Source of the DNA: Acidobacteria bacterium Mor1
GTDB lineage: Bacteria > Acidobacteriota > Polarisedimenticolia > Polarisedimenticolales > Polarisedimenticolaceae
DNA: 64,000 bases
Assembly: GCA_001664505.1 (NCBI GenBank)
Contig: CP011806.1
Span: 3,659,385 to 3,723,384, forward strand
Reading direction: 5' to 3'
Positions 35,495-46,019 of this stretch are shown here, one piece after another. The translations under genes and the position numbers were made by a program. The notes beneath the pieces were generated by a model, which made no database searches, had not been told where the DNA came from, and saw only the letters and a program-made list of their open reading frames with translations. Every line of letters starts with the position of its first letter. Positions within the stretch are counted from its first letter, which is position 1.

Positions 35495-35752
35495 CACGGG
35501 CGGCCGACCGGGGCCCTTCGAACTCGTGTTCGACAGCTGCTCATATATAAGAGCTAGCCTCTCCAAGACCCCGAAGCGCCAGCCGAACGAACTAAGGGTA
35601 CTTTCGTCGCCTGAAACAGTGGCGAGACCAGGGTCACGACCAGTCCTGGCCTTGCCGGAGTCGCGGTTGGTGTCTATGATTGGGGTTTACCAACAGCAAC
35701 AACGGGCCCATATGGGCTCCCGTCACGGCGATGAAAGCGGGGTGATGACGCA

Positions 35753-35959
35753 ATGCCGCTGATCAAGGTGCGCGAGGACGAGAGCCTCGACAATGCCTTG
35801 AAGCGCTTCAAGCGTAAGTGCGAGAAGTCGGGAATCTTGACGGAGATCAAGAAGCGACAGCACTACGAGAAGCCGAGTGTGCGCAAGAAGCGCAAGACTT
35901 TGGCCGCACGCAAGAAGCTGCTCAAGCGGTTGGCACAAGAGCGCAAGTTTCACGGCTAG
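35753..35959 (+). CDS. rpsU: 30S ribosomal protein S21
   Basis: This 68-residue basic protein reads [20 protein letters not shown] and continues with [20 protein letters not shown], a typical S21. It is needed for translation initiation on the small subunit. GGGGTGA lies about 8 nt upstream of the ATG. It heads the classical rpsU-dnaG-rpoD macromolecular synthesis operon; dnaG begins 18 nt later. Confidence 0.97.
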   Translation: MPLIKVREDESLDNALKRFKRKCEKSGILTEIKKRQHYEKPSVRKKRKTLAARKKLLKRLAQERKFHG

Positions 35960-35977
35960 CAGCTCTTCGGGATTCAC

Positions 35978-37750
35978 TTGGGTGCGCCGTACTCAAAAGA
36001 CTTCGTAGAGACCGTACGTGAGGCGGCCGACCTGGTACAGGTCGTGTCGGAGTACGTACCGCTCAAAGCAAGTGGTTCCCGCTTGAAGGGGCTTTGCCCC
36101 TTCCATGAAGAAAAGACCCCGTCCTTCGGTGTCGATCCGTCACGCCAGCTCTTCTACTGCTTCGGCTGTCAGGCCGGCGGCGACGTCTTCAAGTTTGTCC
36201 AACTGTACGAAAGTGTAGGATTCCGGGACGCCGCCGAGCTACTCGCGCGGCGTTTCGGAGTCCCACTCCCCACCGAAAACCGATCCGAAAACGATCCCAA
36301 GGCGCGGATGTTCGCGCTCAATCGTGCTGCGGAGGAGTTCTTCCGCAAGATGCTCGCCGATCCTCATGGCGGGCAAAAGGGTCGCCACTATCTCGAGAAG
36401 CGCAAGCTCGGCGCGTCCACCGTCGACGCACTGGCCATCGGGTTCGCTCCCGATCGCTGGGACGCCCTCGAGAAGAACCTCGCTTCCCGCGGCTTCCGTC
36501 CCAAGGAGCTGATCGAGGCGGGGTTGGCGATTCCGCGCAAGAGCGGTTCCGGCCAGTACGATCGTTTCCGCGACCGGCTGATCTTTCCCATTCGCGACTA
36601 CATGGGCCGGCCGGTGGCTTTCGGCGGCCGCATCCTGGGTGATGGGGAACCGAAGTACCTGAACTCTCCGGAGACCCCTGCGTACACCAAGGGAGATCAT
36701 CTCTACGGCCTGAACAAGTCGGGCGAGGCGATCCGCAAGGCAGGGTATGTGGTCGTCGTCGAGGGGTACATGGATCTGGCCGCGCTGTGGGAAGCCGGCA
36801 TTCAGAACGTGGTGGCGGTGCTCGGGACGGCGTTCACTCCGGCCCAGGCCAAGCTGCTGGCCCGGTTCTCCGACCGGGTCGTCTTCTCTTTCGACGGGGA
36901 TGGCGCCGGCGCCAAGGCGACGGTGCGCTCGATGGACCTCCTGCTCGAGCGGGGGTTCCAGGTGAGTGTCGTGGACCTGCCCAAGGGGGCCGATCCCGAC
37001 GACTTCATCAAGCAGCAGGGTGCCGATGCCTACCGTGAGCTGGTGGCCGAGGCGCCCGAGTATCTGGAGTTCCTGGTGCGCCGCGAGGCGCGGAGCCGGG
37101 ATTTGACCGCTCCCGGCCAGCAAGTCGAGGCGGTCAATGCAGTTTTGCCGCATATTGCGCGGCTCGGCAGCGGAATTGAGCGTAGTAAATGGGCGGGGCG
37201 ATTGGCCGATGGTCTCAACCTCGAGGACGACCTGGTCCTGCAGGAATTGAGAAACGCGCTAAGATCGTCTCAGCCCCAGTCGATCCGGCAGCGAGCCGAC
37301 CGGGCCCAGCCGCTGACCGAGGTGGAAGGACGATTGATCATCCTTCTTCTCGGATCCAAGGCGGCACGCGACCAGGCACGGAATGAGCTGGCACCGGAGG
37401 ATCTGGAAGGAACGCGCGTACAGCGCATCGTGAAGACCATCTTTGGTCTCGTGGACGATGGGCATGAAGTCGACTATCCCGCGGTGCATAACGCCCTCGA
37501 TCGAGACGGCGACCGCGACCTATTGGCCCAGATCGCTTTCCGCGAGGAACCCGAAGCGGGTCCGGACGTTTCTGATTGTGTGTGGTCGCTCCAACAACGC
37601 CGCCTGACGCGGGCAAGTCGCCAGGCGGCACGGGAGATCGATAGGTTGCAGCGGGGTTCTCAAACATCTGCAGCCGAAAATCCGACGGACGTGAACGATC
37701 AACTCGCTCGCTTGCAGGAGTTGGCCAGACAGCGCGATGCGCAGACCTGA
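35978..37750 (+). CDS. dnaG: DNA primase DnaG
   Basis: Primase makes RNA primers for replication. It starts at TTG 35978. The CHC2 zinc-binding domain has Cys40, His43, Cys61 and Cys64 ([22 protein letters not shown]). The TOPRIM catalytic core shows [25 protein letters not shown] and KGADPDDFI. The C-terminal helicase-interacting domain is present but less conserved. Length 590 aa is normal. No strong ribosome-binding site precedes the start, consistent with coupling to rpsU. It precedes rpoD by 17 nt. Confidence 0.97.
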   Translation: MGAPYSKDFVETVREAADLVQVVSEYVPLKASGSRLKGLCPFHEEKTPSFGVDPSRQLFYCFGCQAGGDVFKFVQLYESVGFRDAAELLARRFGVPLPTENRSENDPKARMFALNRAAEEFFRKMLADPHGGQKGRHYLEKRKLGASTVDALAIGFAPDRWDALEKNLASRGFRPKELIEAGLAIPRKSGSGQYDRFRDRLIFPIRDYMGRPVAFGGRILGDGEPKYLNSPETPAYTKGDHLYGLNKSGEAIRKAGYVVVVEGYMDLAALWEAGIQNVVAVLGTAFTPAQAKLLARFSDRVVFSFDGDGAGAKATVRSMDLLLERGFQVSVVDLPKGADPDDFIKQQGADAYRELVAEAPEYLEFLVRREARSRDLTAPGQQVEAVNAVLPHIARLGSGIERSKWAGRLADGLNLEDDLVLQELRNALRSSQPQSIRQRADRAQPLTEVEGRLIILLLGSKAARDQARNELAPEDLEGTRVQRIVKTIFGLVDDGHEVDYPAVHNALDRDGDRDLLAQIAFREEPEAGPDVSDCVWSLQQRRLTRASRQAAREIDRLQRGSQTSAAENPTDVNDQLARLQELARQRDAQT

Positions 37751-37767
37751 CCAGGGGGGAGCACGAG

Positions 37768-39516
<1,749 letters not shown>

Positions 39517-39560
39517 CCTGCCGGTACGCCGCGGCGCGAGCCGCACACGAGTGAACGAAC

Positions 39561-39592
39561 AGGGCCGGGGCGGAAACGCTCCGGCCCTTTTT
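39561..39592 (+). terminator. Intrinsic terminator of the rpsU-dnaG-rpoD operon
   Basis: AGGGCCGGGGCG pairs with CGCTCCGGCCCT (one G-T pair) around a GAAA-type tetraloop, followed by TTTTT (to 39592). A strong Rho-independent terminator 44 nt after rpoD. Confidence 0.95.
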
Positions 39593-39636
39593 GCATCACG
39601 TGCGGTCCCGGCCGTCTGTGCCCTACAATTCACCCC

Positions 39637-40323
39637 ATGGAGAGCACCCGCGACCGGCTGCGCAAGGTCCCGCTGTTCAACGAGCTCGAGGATGAATCCC
39701 TCGACCGCCTGGCGGGCCTGTCCAGCATCGTCCACGTCAAGAAGAAGGAGATCCTGTTCCACGAAGGGGATCCCTACCGCGGCATGTTCATCGTGCTCCG
39801 CGGGTTGGCGGTGGTGTTCAAGACCTCGGCTGACGGACGGATGCTGATCCTGCGGGTCTGCCGTGAAGGCTCACCCCTGGCCGAACTGCAGCTCTTCGAA
39901 CCGGGCACCGCCGGCTACCTCGCCTCGGCTCGCTGCACCCGGGATTCGGAGATCCTGATGCTGCCCCAGGCGGCGTTCACTCCGTTTCTCAAGCAGCATC
40001 CCGAGGTGGCCTGGGAGATGCTCCACGAGTTCGCCGGCCGCCTGAAGCAGCTCAACCTGCAGCTCGAAGGGGTGACCCTGCGCGAGGTCTCGTCGCGACT
40101 GGCCCAGTACCTGCTACGGGAGGTCGAGGCTGCCGGGCAGGAGGCCGAAGCCAGCCCGTCGATGACCCTGCCGCTGGCCAAGGGCGCCATCGCTTCTTAT
40201 CTGGGCACCGTCCACGAGACCTTGTCGCGGACCTTCGCCCGGCTTGTGCGCGAGAAGGTGATCAAGGTCGACGGACCCCGGATCACGATCCTGGACAAGG
40301 ACAAGCTGAAGCGGATGGTCTAG
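39637..40323 (+). CDS. Crp/Fnr-family transcription regulator
   Basis: The N-terminal half is a cyclic-nucleotide-binding-type beta-roll (PLFNELEDESLDRLAGLSS, FHEGDPYRGMFIVLRGLAVV, PLAELQLFEPGTAGYLASA). The C-terminal half is a winged helix with the recognition segment AKGAIASYLGTVHETLSRTF. There is no N-terminal four-Cys cluster, so it is not an oxygen-sensing FNR. Whether it binds a cyclic nucleotide is unclear: the residues seen do not settle it. 228 aa, a usual length. It is a single gene downstream of the rpoD terminator. Confidence 0.92.
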   Translation: MESTRDRLRKVPLFNELEDESLDRLAGLSSIVHVKKKEILFHEGDPYRGMFIVLRGLAVVFKTSADGRMLILRVCREGSPLAELQLFEPGTAGYLASARCTRDSEILMLPQAAFTPFLKQHPEVAWEMLHEFAGRLKQLNLQLEGVTLREVSSRLAQYLLREVEAAGQEAEASPSMTLPLAKGAIASYLGTVHETLSRTFARLVREKVIKVDGPRITILDKDKLKRMV

Positions 40324-40353
40324 CGATTCGGCCGCACCTGTTCCCAGCAGTAG

Positions 40354-40794
40354 CTAGCGCGGATCGACGAGACGGTCGGCAATCGGCGGCCAGGCCCGTT
40401 TGAAATGGCGCAGGTTCAGGGTGACGAGCTGATCGGCCCCACCTTTCTCCGCGGCCCGGGCGATGAGTGCGTCGTAGACGATGCCGCCGCGAAGCTCCAG
40501 GTCGGCAACTTGCTGGACCGTGGAGAGATACTCGGTCGGAGTCAGGGCGACGATGCGCGCCTTGCTCTTCACGCTCTCACGGATGATCCGCGCCGCGCCG
40601 GTGGGTGAAAGCCGCGGCCGCAGGGGGTAGCGGGTCAACACCGAGAACATCTCGGCGACGGAGTGACCCGCAACCAGAAGCTCGAAATCGTCCCGGTGAG
40701 CCCGGGATAGCCAGGGCAGGGCTACCTCGTGGTGTTCGTGCTCGGCCAGGGTCGCCGCCACCAGCACCGACGTATCCAGCAGGACCTTCTTCAC
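40354..40794 (-). CDS. vapC: PIN-domain toxin, VapC-type
   Basis: PIN-domain toxins are Mg2+-dependent RNases, usually cutting tRNA or rRNA. The domain starts KVLLDTSVLVAATL with the first acidic residue (Asp7), continues with an acidic cluster around SVAEMFSVLTR and ends with GGIVYDALIARAAEK and DQLVTLNLRHFKRA, giving the expected set of acidic residues. 146 aa. Its ATG overlaps the stop of the antitoxin gene (ATGA), the standard antitoxin-first arrangement. No substrate can be inferred. Confidence 0.93.
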   Translation of the reverse strand: MKKVLLDTSVLVAATLAEHEHHEVALPWLSRAHRDDFELLVAGHSVAEMFSVLTRYPLRPRLSPTGAARIIRESVKSKARIVALTPTEYLSTVQQVADLELRGGIVYDALIARAAEKGGADQLVTLNLRHFKRAWPPIADRLVDPR

Positions 40795-41090
40795 CTCGAG
40801 CGCTTTCTACCTGAGCGCCGTTCGGCGCCCTTCTTCGGCAGGAAAGACTCGATCCGATCGTCCCGGTCTCGCTGCACCGGGTCTCCCGGGCTCTCGATCA
40901 ACTCTCCGCCGTACACGAGCACCCCTTCCCGCACCTCGAAGGTGGGGGACTCGTCACGCAGCCTTAGCACGAGTCCGTCGCGAAGCTCTTCCAGCGTGAG
41001 GACCGAGCCCGGCTCCAGCGCCAATGCGTCTCGCACCGACTTGGGGATGAGCACACGCCCGAACCGATCGATGGTGGTTTCCTGTTTCAT
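40791..41090 (-). CDS. vapB: AbrB/MazE-type antitoxin (VapB-like)
   Basis: The N-terminal 45 residues form a swapped-hairpin AbrB domain: TTIDRFGRVLIPKSVRDALA and PGSVLTLEELRDGLVLR. The C-terminal half is the toxin-binding part, ending in a basic Lys/Arg tail. It lies first in the pair, overlapping the PIN toxin by 4 nt. Dyad-rich DNA just upstream (41096-41145) is a probable autoregulatory operator. Confidence 0.93.
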   Translation of the reverse strand: MKQETTIDRFGRVLIPKSVRDALALEPGSVLTLEELRDGLVLRLRDESPTFEVREGVLVYGGELIESPGDPVQRDRDDRIESFLPKKGAERRSGRKRSR

Positions 41091-41095
41091 TAATA

Positions 41096-41145
41096 GCCAA
41101 TATATATTGCCAATTGCTGCCTGTCAATGGCAATGCATGATTGCA
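41096..41145. promoter_or_regulatory. Dyad-rich operator region of the toxin-antitoxin pair
   Basis: GCCAATATATATTGCC (41096-41111) is nearly palindromic (one mismatched pair), ATTGCC at 41106-41111 pairs with GGCAAT at 41129-41134, and GCAAT-GCATG-ATTGC lies at 41131-41145. Such overlapping ATTGC/GCAAT repeats fit AbrB-type antitoxin autoregulation of the promoter directly before vapB. Confidence 0.6.
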
Positions 41146-41211
41146 GCGACTCCCTGTCGGGCAGAGGGCAAAGCCGGGCAGAGGGAAAAGCCGGATGGAC
41201 TGAAGGAACGG

Positions 41212-41580
41212 CTAGCGGCCGCGTAGCGCGCCGAGGCCCAGGGCGATCCAGCCGCTGATGAAGGCGACCCCGCCCACCGGGGTGACCGCCCCGAGAATCG
41301 GCGTGTCGGTCAGCACCAGCAAGTACAGGCTGCCCGAGAAGATCAGCGTCCCTACGAGGAACAGCCAACCGGCGATGGAGATCAGCGGCGACTTCCAGCG
41401 GGTGCCGGCCCAGCCCACCGCGAGCAACGCCAGGGCGTGGTACATCTGATAGCGGGCGCCGGTTTCGAAGGTCTCGAGCCGGCCCGGGTCGCTGACGACA
41501 TTCTCCAGGCCGTGAGCGCCGAAGGCGCCGATGGCGACGCCGATGCCCGCGCTGATCGCTCCGATGCCGAACCAATTCAT
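41212..41580 (-). CDS. DUF423 membrane protein
   Basis: The 122-residue protein is almost entirely hydrophobic, with about four membrane helices. The DUF423 signatures are MNWFGIGAISAGIGVAIGAF followed by GAHGLE, FETGARYQMYHALALLAVG and a C-terminal TPVGGVAFISGWIALGLGAL. Homologues such as YgdD have no established biochemical activity. It is a single gene, opposite in direction to its right neighbour. Confidence 0.9.
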   Translation of the reverse strand: MNWFGIGAISAGIGVAIGAFGAHGLENVVSDPGRLETFETGARYQMYHALALLAVGWAGTRWKSPLISIAGWLFLVGTLIFSGSLYLLVLTDTPILGAVTPVGGVAFISGWIALGLGALRGR

Positions 41581-41674
41581 GGGCTCATTCTAGCGCCGGG
41601 AATGAACGGCCGCCCTCCCCTGTTCTTTATGCTCCGGGCCGCAGCTGAAACCGGCCGAGAGGGAAAAACAAGCC

Positions 41675-42127
41675 ATGCACCGAGCGCTGAAAAACCTGAT
41701 CCTCCTGAGCCTTGTCGCCGCTTTCGCAACCACCGCGGCCCTGGCGGTGGACCCGATCAACACCACCCGCAAGGGGGTCGCGGTCGAGGGCTACGACGTC
41801 GTCGCCTACCACACCGAGGGCAAGCCGATGAAGGGCCGCCGGGAGTTCACCCACGAATTCCAGGGCGCCGAGTTCCGCTTTGCCAACGCGGCGAACCGGG
41901 ATCTGTTCGCCGCCGATCCGGAGAAGTACGCGCCGCAGTACGGCGGCTACTGCGCCTTCGCCGTAGCCAAGGGATCCACCGCTCCGATCGATCCGCTGGC
42001 CTGGGACATCGTCGACGGCAAGCTGTACCTGAACTACTCCAAGAAGATTCGCAAGAAGTGGCAGGCCGAGCAGGCGGAGTTCATCCGCCAGGCCGACGCC
42101 AACTGGCCGGGCCTACTGGCAAAGTGA
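41675..42127 (+). CDS. Exported YHS-domain protein
   Basis: A signal peptide (NLILLSLVAAFATTAALAVD) leads into a YHS-type domain: VEGYDVVAYHTEGKPMKGRR, EFRFANAANRDLFAADPEKY and APQYGGYCAFAVAKG. YHS domains are thought to bind metals; here the Cys and the conserved Tyr/Tyr/Gly are kept. 150 aa, periplasmic. It converges with the TonB-dependent receptor gene, 54 nt away. Homologues are common near metal- and stress-related genes, but no pathway can be assigned. Confidence 0.9.
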   Translation: MHRALKNLILLSLVAAFATTAALAVDPINTTRKGVAVEGYDVVAYHTEGKPMKGRREFTHEFQGAEFRFANAANRDLFAADPEKYAPQYGGYCAFAVAKGSTAPIDPLAWDIVDGKLYLNYSKKIRKKWQAEQAEFIRQADANWPGLLAK

Positions 42128-42181
42128 TTCCCGGCCAACGACACGCCTCTCCTCCGCTCGGGAGAACCGCGGTCGGCTGCG

Positions 42182-44476
42182 CTAGAAGTTCCACCCCACT
42201 GAGAAGCGCACCGACCGCGGTTCAACCGCATGCACATGCCGGCCCTCGATCCCCTGGACCGGTTCTCCGGGTAACCGCGACGAGTACGCGTACTGGATGT
42301 CGTAGTCGTCGGAGTCCAGCAGGTTGAAGCCCTCCAGCGTCAGGGCCACGCCGTTTTGGAAACGATAGGCCACGCGGCAGTTGACCAGCGAGACCGGTTC
42401 GGCACGCAGGCTGTCATCCTCGACCAGGGCGTAGCTTCCCAGGTAGCGCCAGCGCAGAGCGCCCGCCCAGGCGCCCCGTTCCACAGCGACGCCGGCGGCA
42501 ACCGTCGTCTCCACCGCTCCCGGGATTCGATCCCCCGCAGGGTCCTCTCCGCGGAAGCGCGCGCGGCTTCGGGTCAGGTCGAGGTCGAAGGTCAGCCAGG
42601 GGAGCGGCCGGTAGACGTTGGCCCACTCGATGCCGCTGCGCCGGCTGCCCCGCCCTGCCTCGGTTCCTCCGCCGTCACCGACGAACACCAGTTCCGAATC
42701 CAGCTCGATGCCGAACCATGAGACGGTGCTTTGCAGCCCGGGAATCGCCGTGGTGCGAACGCCCACATCGACGGTGCGCGCCTGGACCAACGGCTCGGCT
42801 CGCCGGGCGTCCTCGCCCGAGGGGTCGACCCGGATCACCGTGCCGCGGGCGTCGTTGCTGTGAAAGCCGAGCCCGGCGTTGACGTAGAGCTCGGTGCGTT
42901 TCCACGGGCCGGCGGCGAGACTGAACTGGGGGCTGAACACGCCGTCGTCGGTGCGGCCGGAGTTGTCGGTCCGGTCGGCAACCGCCGGCGCTGACGAACT
43001 TCCCGAGTTGCCGACGCTGTCGCCGGGGCCGCCGGGGCCGCCGAGGTCCCCGTCGAGGCCCCCGTCGAGGCCCCCGTCGAGGCCCCCGCCGAGAAGATCC
43101 TCGACGTCGAAGTGATAGAGGTCGCCCCGCAGCCCGCCGGTCATCCGAAGCTTGGGCGCCGCCTGGAACTCCGCCTCGACGTGGGCGCCGAGCATGCTCT
43201 GCCGGATCCGGTCATGGCGCACCGGGTCGCCGGCGACACCGCCGCGGGAATCGAACAGCCCGTTGCGGATGCGGTGCCCGGTGGCCTCGGCGCCGTAGCG
43301 CAGCCGAACGCGCCCGAGGGTTCGCTCCTCCCGATAGCTCACGCCGAGAATCGTGCGGCGATCGAGCTGCACGAACTGATCGCCGTCGACCCGCAGGTCG
43401 TCGGAAGGGTCGTCGAGGTTGTAGGTGAAGTTAGAGATCAGGTCGAGGCCGTAGCTCACGGCGAAGGCCTCCACCCGGCGCATCCGGCGGCCGTCGCCGA
43501 AGCGGACCTGGGCCGACAGGCTGTAGCGCTCCGACGCGCCGCCGAGATCCGGATCGACGGCGTCGAAGCGGCCGAGAGTTCCGGACTCCAGCGCCCGGAG
43601 GGGCACCTGGTCGGTGGAGTTCCACGAGGCGTCGTAGCCCATGGCGGTCAGGGTCAGGCCGCGCAGCCGGTCGCCACGCTGGAAGCGCAGCACTCCGTTG
43701 CGCCGGCGGGCGTCCTCGGGCCGGGTCCAGGGGCCGTCGTGGCGGGCGCTCTCCATGGCGGCGAGGAGCGACCCGCCGGCCAGCTCCAGCGACTCGGCGA
43801 ACAACAGCCGCCGGTGACCGAGCTCACCCCCTTCGAAGCGCAGCAGTCCCTGCTCCAGTTCCGAGCGGTACTCGAGCTCCGCCGAGCCGGCCGCGGCGAA
43901 GTCTCCGACCGAGGCGTCGTAAGCGCCCTTGCGGAAACGAACGGTGTCGACCAGTTCGGGGATCACGAAGTTCAGGTCGGCGTAGCCCTGGCCGTGACCG
44001 TGGCTCGGCAGGTTGACCGGCATACCGTCGACGGCGATGCGGAAATCGGTGCCGTGATCCAGGTTGAAGCCGCGGAGGAAGTACTGGTTGGCCTTGCCGC
44101 CGCCGCTGTGCTGGGTCGCGATCAACCCGGGCACCGTCTCGACCAGCTCGCCGGCCCGGAGCAGGGGCCGGGCCTCGAGCTCCTCGGCGCCGGTGGCGCC
44201 CTCGGCTGCGGAGCGGGCGATGCCGGTCAAGTCGTCGATCCGCGAGCGGACCACAACGGTCTCCCGCAGGGGGGAGGTCTCGGTTTCCGCCCCATCCGCC
44301 GAGCTGTCGTCGGGCTTTTCTACCCCGGCGACCGCGGTGTCCGCGGGCTCCGACTCGGGCTTCGACGGGGGCTCTGCCCAGGCGGGAACGGCGCAAAGGC
44401 CCAGGATGGCGAGGAAAGCTCCCGCCAGGCGCAGACCCAGCCGGGATCTCCAGGTAGCCCCCCCGAGGGCGCTCAA
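42182..44476 (-). CDS. TonB-dependent outer-membrane receptor; start uncertain
   Basis: TonB-dependent receptors import large or scarce ligands across the outer membrane. A signal peptide (LGLRLAGAFLAILGLCAVPA WA) is followed by a Ser/Asp/Glu linker, a possible TonB box (ETVVV), a plug domain (VPGLIATQHSGGG, YFLRGFNLDHGTDF) and a 22-strand-type barrel ending in VRFSVGWNF with the usual terminal Phe. TTG 44476 is the last plausible in-frame start; no ribosome-binding site precedes it. A better-looking ATG (44504) is out of frame by one, separated by a run of seven G (44458-44464). A 12-bp repeat makes a Gly/Asp/Leu-rich loop. The ligand is unknown. It is divergent from an ECF sigma gene. Confidence 0.9.
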   Translation of the reverse strand: MSALGGATWRSRLGLRLAGAFLAILGLCAVPAWAEPPSKPESEPADTAVAGVEKPDDSSADGAETETSPLRETVVVRSRIDDLTGIARSAAEGATGAEELEARPLLRAGELVETVPGLIATQHSGGGKANQYFLRGFNLDHGTDFRIAVDGMPVNLPSHGHGQGYADLNFVIPELVDTVRFRKGAYDASVGDFAAAGSAELEYRSELEQGLLRFEGGELGHRRLLFAESLELAGGSLLAAMESARHDGPWTRPEDARRRNGVLRFQRGDRLRGLTLTAMGYDASWNSTDQVPLRALESGTLGRFDAVDPDLGGASERYSLSAQVRFGDGRRMRRVEAFAVSYGLDLISNFTYNLDDPSDDLRVDGDQFVQLDRRTILGVSYREERTLGRVRLRYGAEATGHRIRNGLFDSRGGVAGDPVRHDRIRQSMLGAHVEAEFQAAPKLRMTGGLRGDLYHFDVEDLLGGGLDGGLDGGLDGDLGGPGGPGDSVGNSGSSSAPAVADRTDNSGRTDDGVFSPQFSLAAGPWKRTELYVNAGLGFHSNDARGTVIRVDPSGEDARRAEPLVQARTVDVGVRTTAIPGLQSTVSWFGIELDSELVFVGDGGGTEAGRGSRRSGIEWANVYRPLPWLTFDLDLTRSRARFRGEDPAGDRIPGAVETTVAAGVAVERGAWAGALRWRYLGSYALVEDDSLRAEPVSLVNCRVAYRFQNGVALTLEGFNLLDSDDYDIQYAYSSRLPGEPVQGIEGRHVHAVEPRSVRFSVGWNF
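43046..43093. repeat. 12-bp tandem repeat inside the TonB receptor gene
   Basis: Four near-identical 12-bp units (plus strand GCCCCCGTCGAG, the first and last with one change) encode Gly-Gly-Leu-Asp repeats in an extracellular or periplasmic loop. A 9-bp GC-rich repeat borders it on the left. Copy number can change without frameshift. Confidence 0.85.
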
Positions 44477-44551
44477 ACGGGAAAAAATGCCGTTTGGGAC
44501 CCATCCGCTGGGTATATTTCGACCGTAGTCCTTTACGTGGGTGTATTCACC

Positions 44552-45142
44552 ATGAGCCCGGAATCCTTCGACGCGTCGACCTTCGACGGACTGCGCCCGT
44601 TGCTGCAGCGGACCGCCGGCGGGGACCAGCATGCCTTCGGGCAGCTCTACGACGCCCTCAGTCCCCGGGTCTACGGGCTCATCTACAAGATCACCCGCGA
44701 CCGCGCCCTGGCCGAGGAAGCGACCCTCGAGACCTTCACCCAGATCTGGCGCACCGCCGCCCAGCACACCGCCGCCCGGGGTAACGTCACCGCCTGGGCC
44801 CTGATGATCGCCCGTTCCCGGGCGCTGGATGCGCTGCGCGACCGCCGCCGGCAGACCGCGGGACAGGAACCCCTTGATGAGCTTCAGGAGGCCGCCGATC
44901 CGGGTCCCGGCCCGGAGTTGACCGCCGAGCAGGAGTGGCGCGCCCGCCGGGTTCGTCGCGCCCTCGCGACCCTGCCCGCCGACCAGCGTCGCGCCGTCGA
45001 GGCCGCGTACTTCAGCGGCCTGAGCCATCGCGAGGTCGCGGATGCGCTGGGGGAGCCGCTGGGCACGATCAAGACCAGGATCCGGAGCGGCGTGACCACG
45101 CTCAAGCGATTGCTGCTCGAAGGACAGGAAGGAACGGTATGA
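44552..45142 (+). CDS. ECF-family RNA polymerase sigma factor
   Basis: Regions 2 and 4 are clear: AFGQLYDALSPRVYGLIYKI followed by AEEATLETFTQIW, and LPADQRRAVEAAYFSGLSHR with EVADALGEPLGTIKTRIRSG. It looks like the SigK-like ECF type. ATG 44552 gives 196 aa. The stop codon overlaps the start of the putative anti-sigma gene (ATGA), so the two are made together. It diverges from the TonB receptor gene over about 75 nt, which may hold a promoter it controls. No canonical ribosome-binding site precedes the ATG. Confidence 0.95.
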   Translation: MSPESFDASTFDGLRPLLQRTAGGDQHAFGQLYDALSPRVYGLIYKITRDRALAEEATLETFTQIWRTAAQHTAARGNVTAWALMIARSRALDALRDRRRQTAGQEPLDELQEAADPGPGPELTAEQEWRARRVRRALATLPADQRRAVEAAYFSGLSHREVADALGEPLGTIKTRIRSGVTTLKRLLLEGQEGTV

Positions 45143-46005
45143 GCGACCGCCACGATCACGGCGACGACATGTCCCTGTTTGCCCTGGGTCTCCTGTCGGC
45201 CGAGGAAGCCGCCGAGTGGGAGCGCCGGCTGGAAGAAGATCCTTCCGCCCTGCGCGAGCTACATGATGCCGAGGCTTTGTTTCGCGAGATCTCATTGACC
45301 GCCCCTCCGATGCAGCCGCCGGCAGTCCTGCGCGACCGGCTGATGCAGCGCATTGATGAAGAAACCGATTTGAGCTGGGACGCCAGCGAACCGGTGGAAG
45401 AATTGAATGAGCCCCAGTCCGCAATCGCGGACTCCCCGGCGGATGCGGTCGACGAGGTGATCGCTCCCGTTCCGCCGCTTCACGAGTCTGCAGGTGCAGA
45501 CTCCCAGGACCGTGTGGCGGAGCCGGATCAGTCTGCACATGCAGACTCCGAACCGACCGGTGAGCCGGCGTCCGCGAAGGTGGACGACGAGGTCGGCGTC
45601 CCGATCCCGGTGATCATCCGCAACACCGGGGGCAGCACCGGGGAAAGCAGTCTCGAGGCTCCGATTGCCGTAGCGCCGCATCTTGAGCGGGCAGGCGATG
45701 CCGACTGGGCGGCGACCGACTTCCCGGGCGTATCGCTGCGCACCCTGCACGTCGATGCCGCCGCTCGCCGCGAGACGGTGCTGGTCAAGATGGAGGCGGG
45801 GGCGGTCTACCCGACCCACACCCACGGCGGCACCGAGGAGTGCTACGTCATTCGCGGCGACCTGCTCGACGGCAGCGTGCGGATGCACAGCGGCGACTAC
45901 TCCCGCTACGAGGGAGGCTCCGAGCACGGACCGCTCTCCTCCCGCGACGGTTGCCTGCTGCTGGTGGTCCACTCGATGCAGGACGAGGTTCGCGCCGGGC
46001 TCTAG
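45139..46005 (+). CDS. Putative anti-sigma factor with C-terminal cupin domain
   Basis: The gene overlaps the ECF sigma stop by 4 nt. The N-terminus (LFALGLLSAEEAAEWERRLE) is of the RskA/ChrR anti-sigma type, but it lacks the Cys-x-x-Cys of zinc-binding anti-sigma domains. A long Asp/Glu/Ser/Pro linker follows (residues ~80-175), and then a cupin domain with metal-type histidines in YPTHTHGGTEECYVIRGDLL and GSEHGPLSSRDG, as in ChrR. ChrR releases its sigma after singlet oxygen or peroxide signals; here the trigger is unknown. The linker DNA contains two perfect palindromes. 288 aa, apparently soluble. Confidence 0.85.
   Translation: MSDRHDHGDDMSLFALGLLSAEEAAEWERRLEEDPSALRELHDAEALFREISLTAPPMQPPAVLRDRLMQRIDEETDLSWDASEPVEELNEPQSAIADSPADAVDEVIAPVPPLHESAGADSQDRVAEPDQSAHADSEPTGEPASAKVDDEVGVPIPVIIRNTGGSTGESSLEAPIAVAPHLERAGDADWAATDFPGVSLRTLHVDAAARRETVLVKMEAGAVYPTHTHGGTEECYVIRGDLLDGSVRMHSGDYSRYEGGSEHGPLSSRDGCLLLVVHSMQDEVRAGL
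45484..45547. repeat. Two palindromes within the anti-sigma linker
   Basis: GAGTCTGCA-GG-TGCAGACTC (45484-45503) and AGTCTGCA-CA-TGCAGACT (45530-45547) share the core GTCTGCA-N2-TGCAGAC, 46 nt apart start to start. They encode similar peptides (ESAGADSQ and QSAHADSE) in a disordered linker. Confidence 0.7.
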
Positions 46006-46019
46006 GGTCGGTTTCATCG

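Noticed and set aside
44477-45538. Upstream extension of the TonB receptor into the sigma/anti-sigma region
   Set aside because: It is antisense to two well-supported genes and has no conserved residues before the signal peptide.
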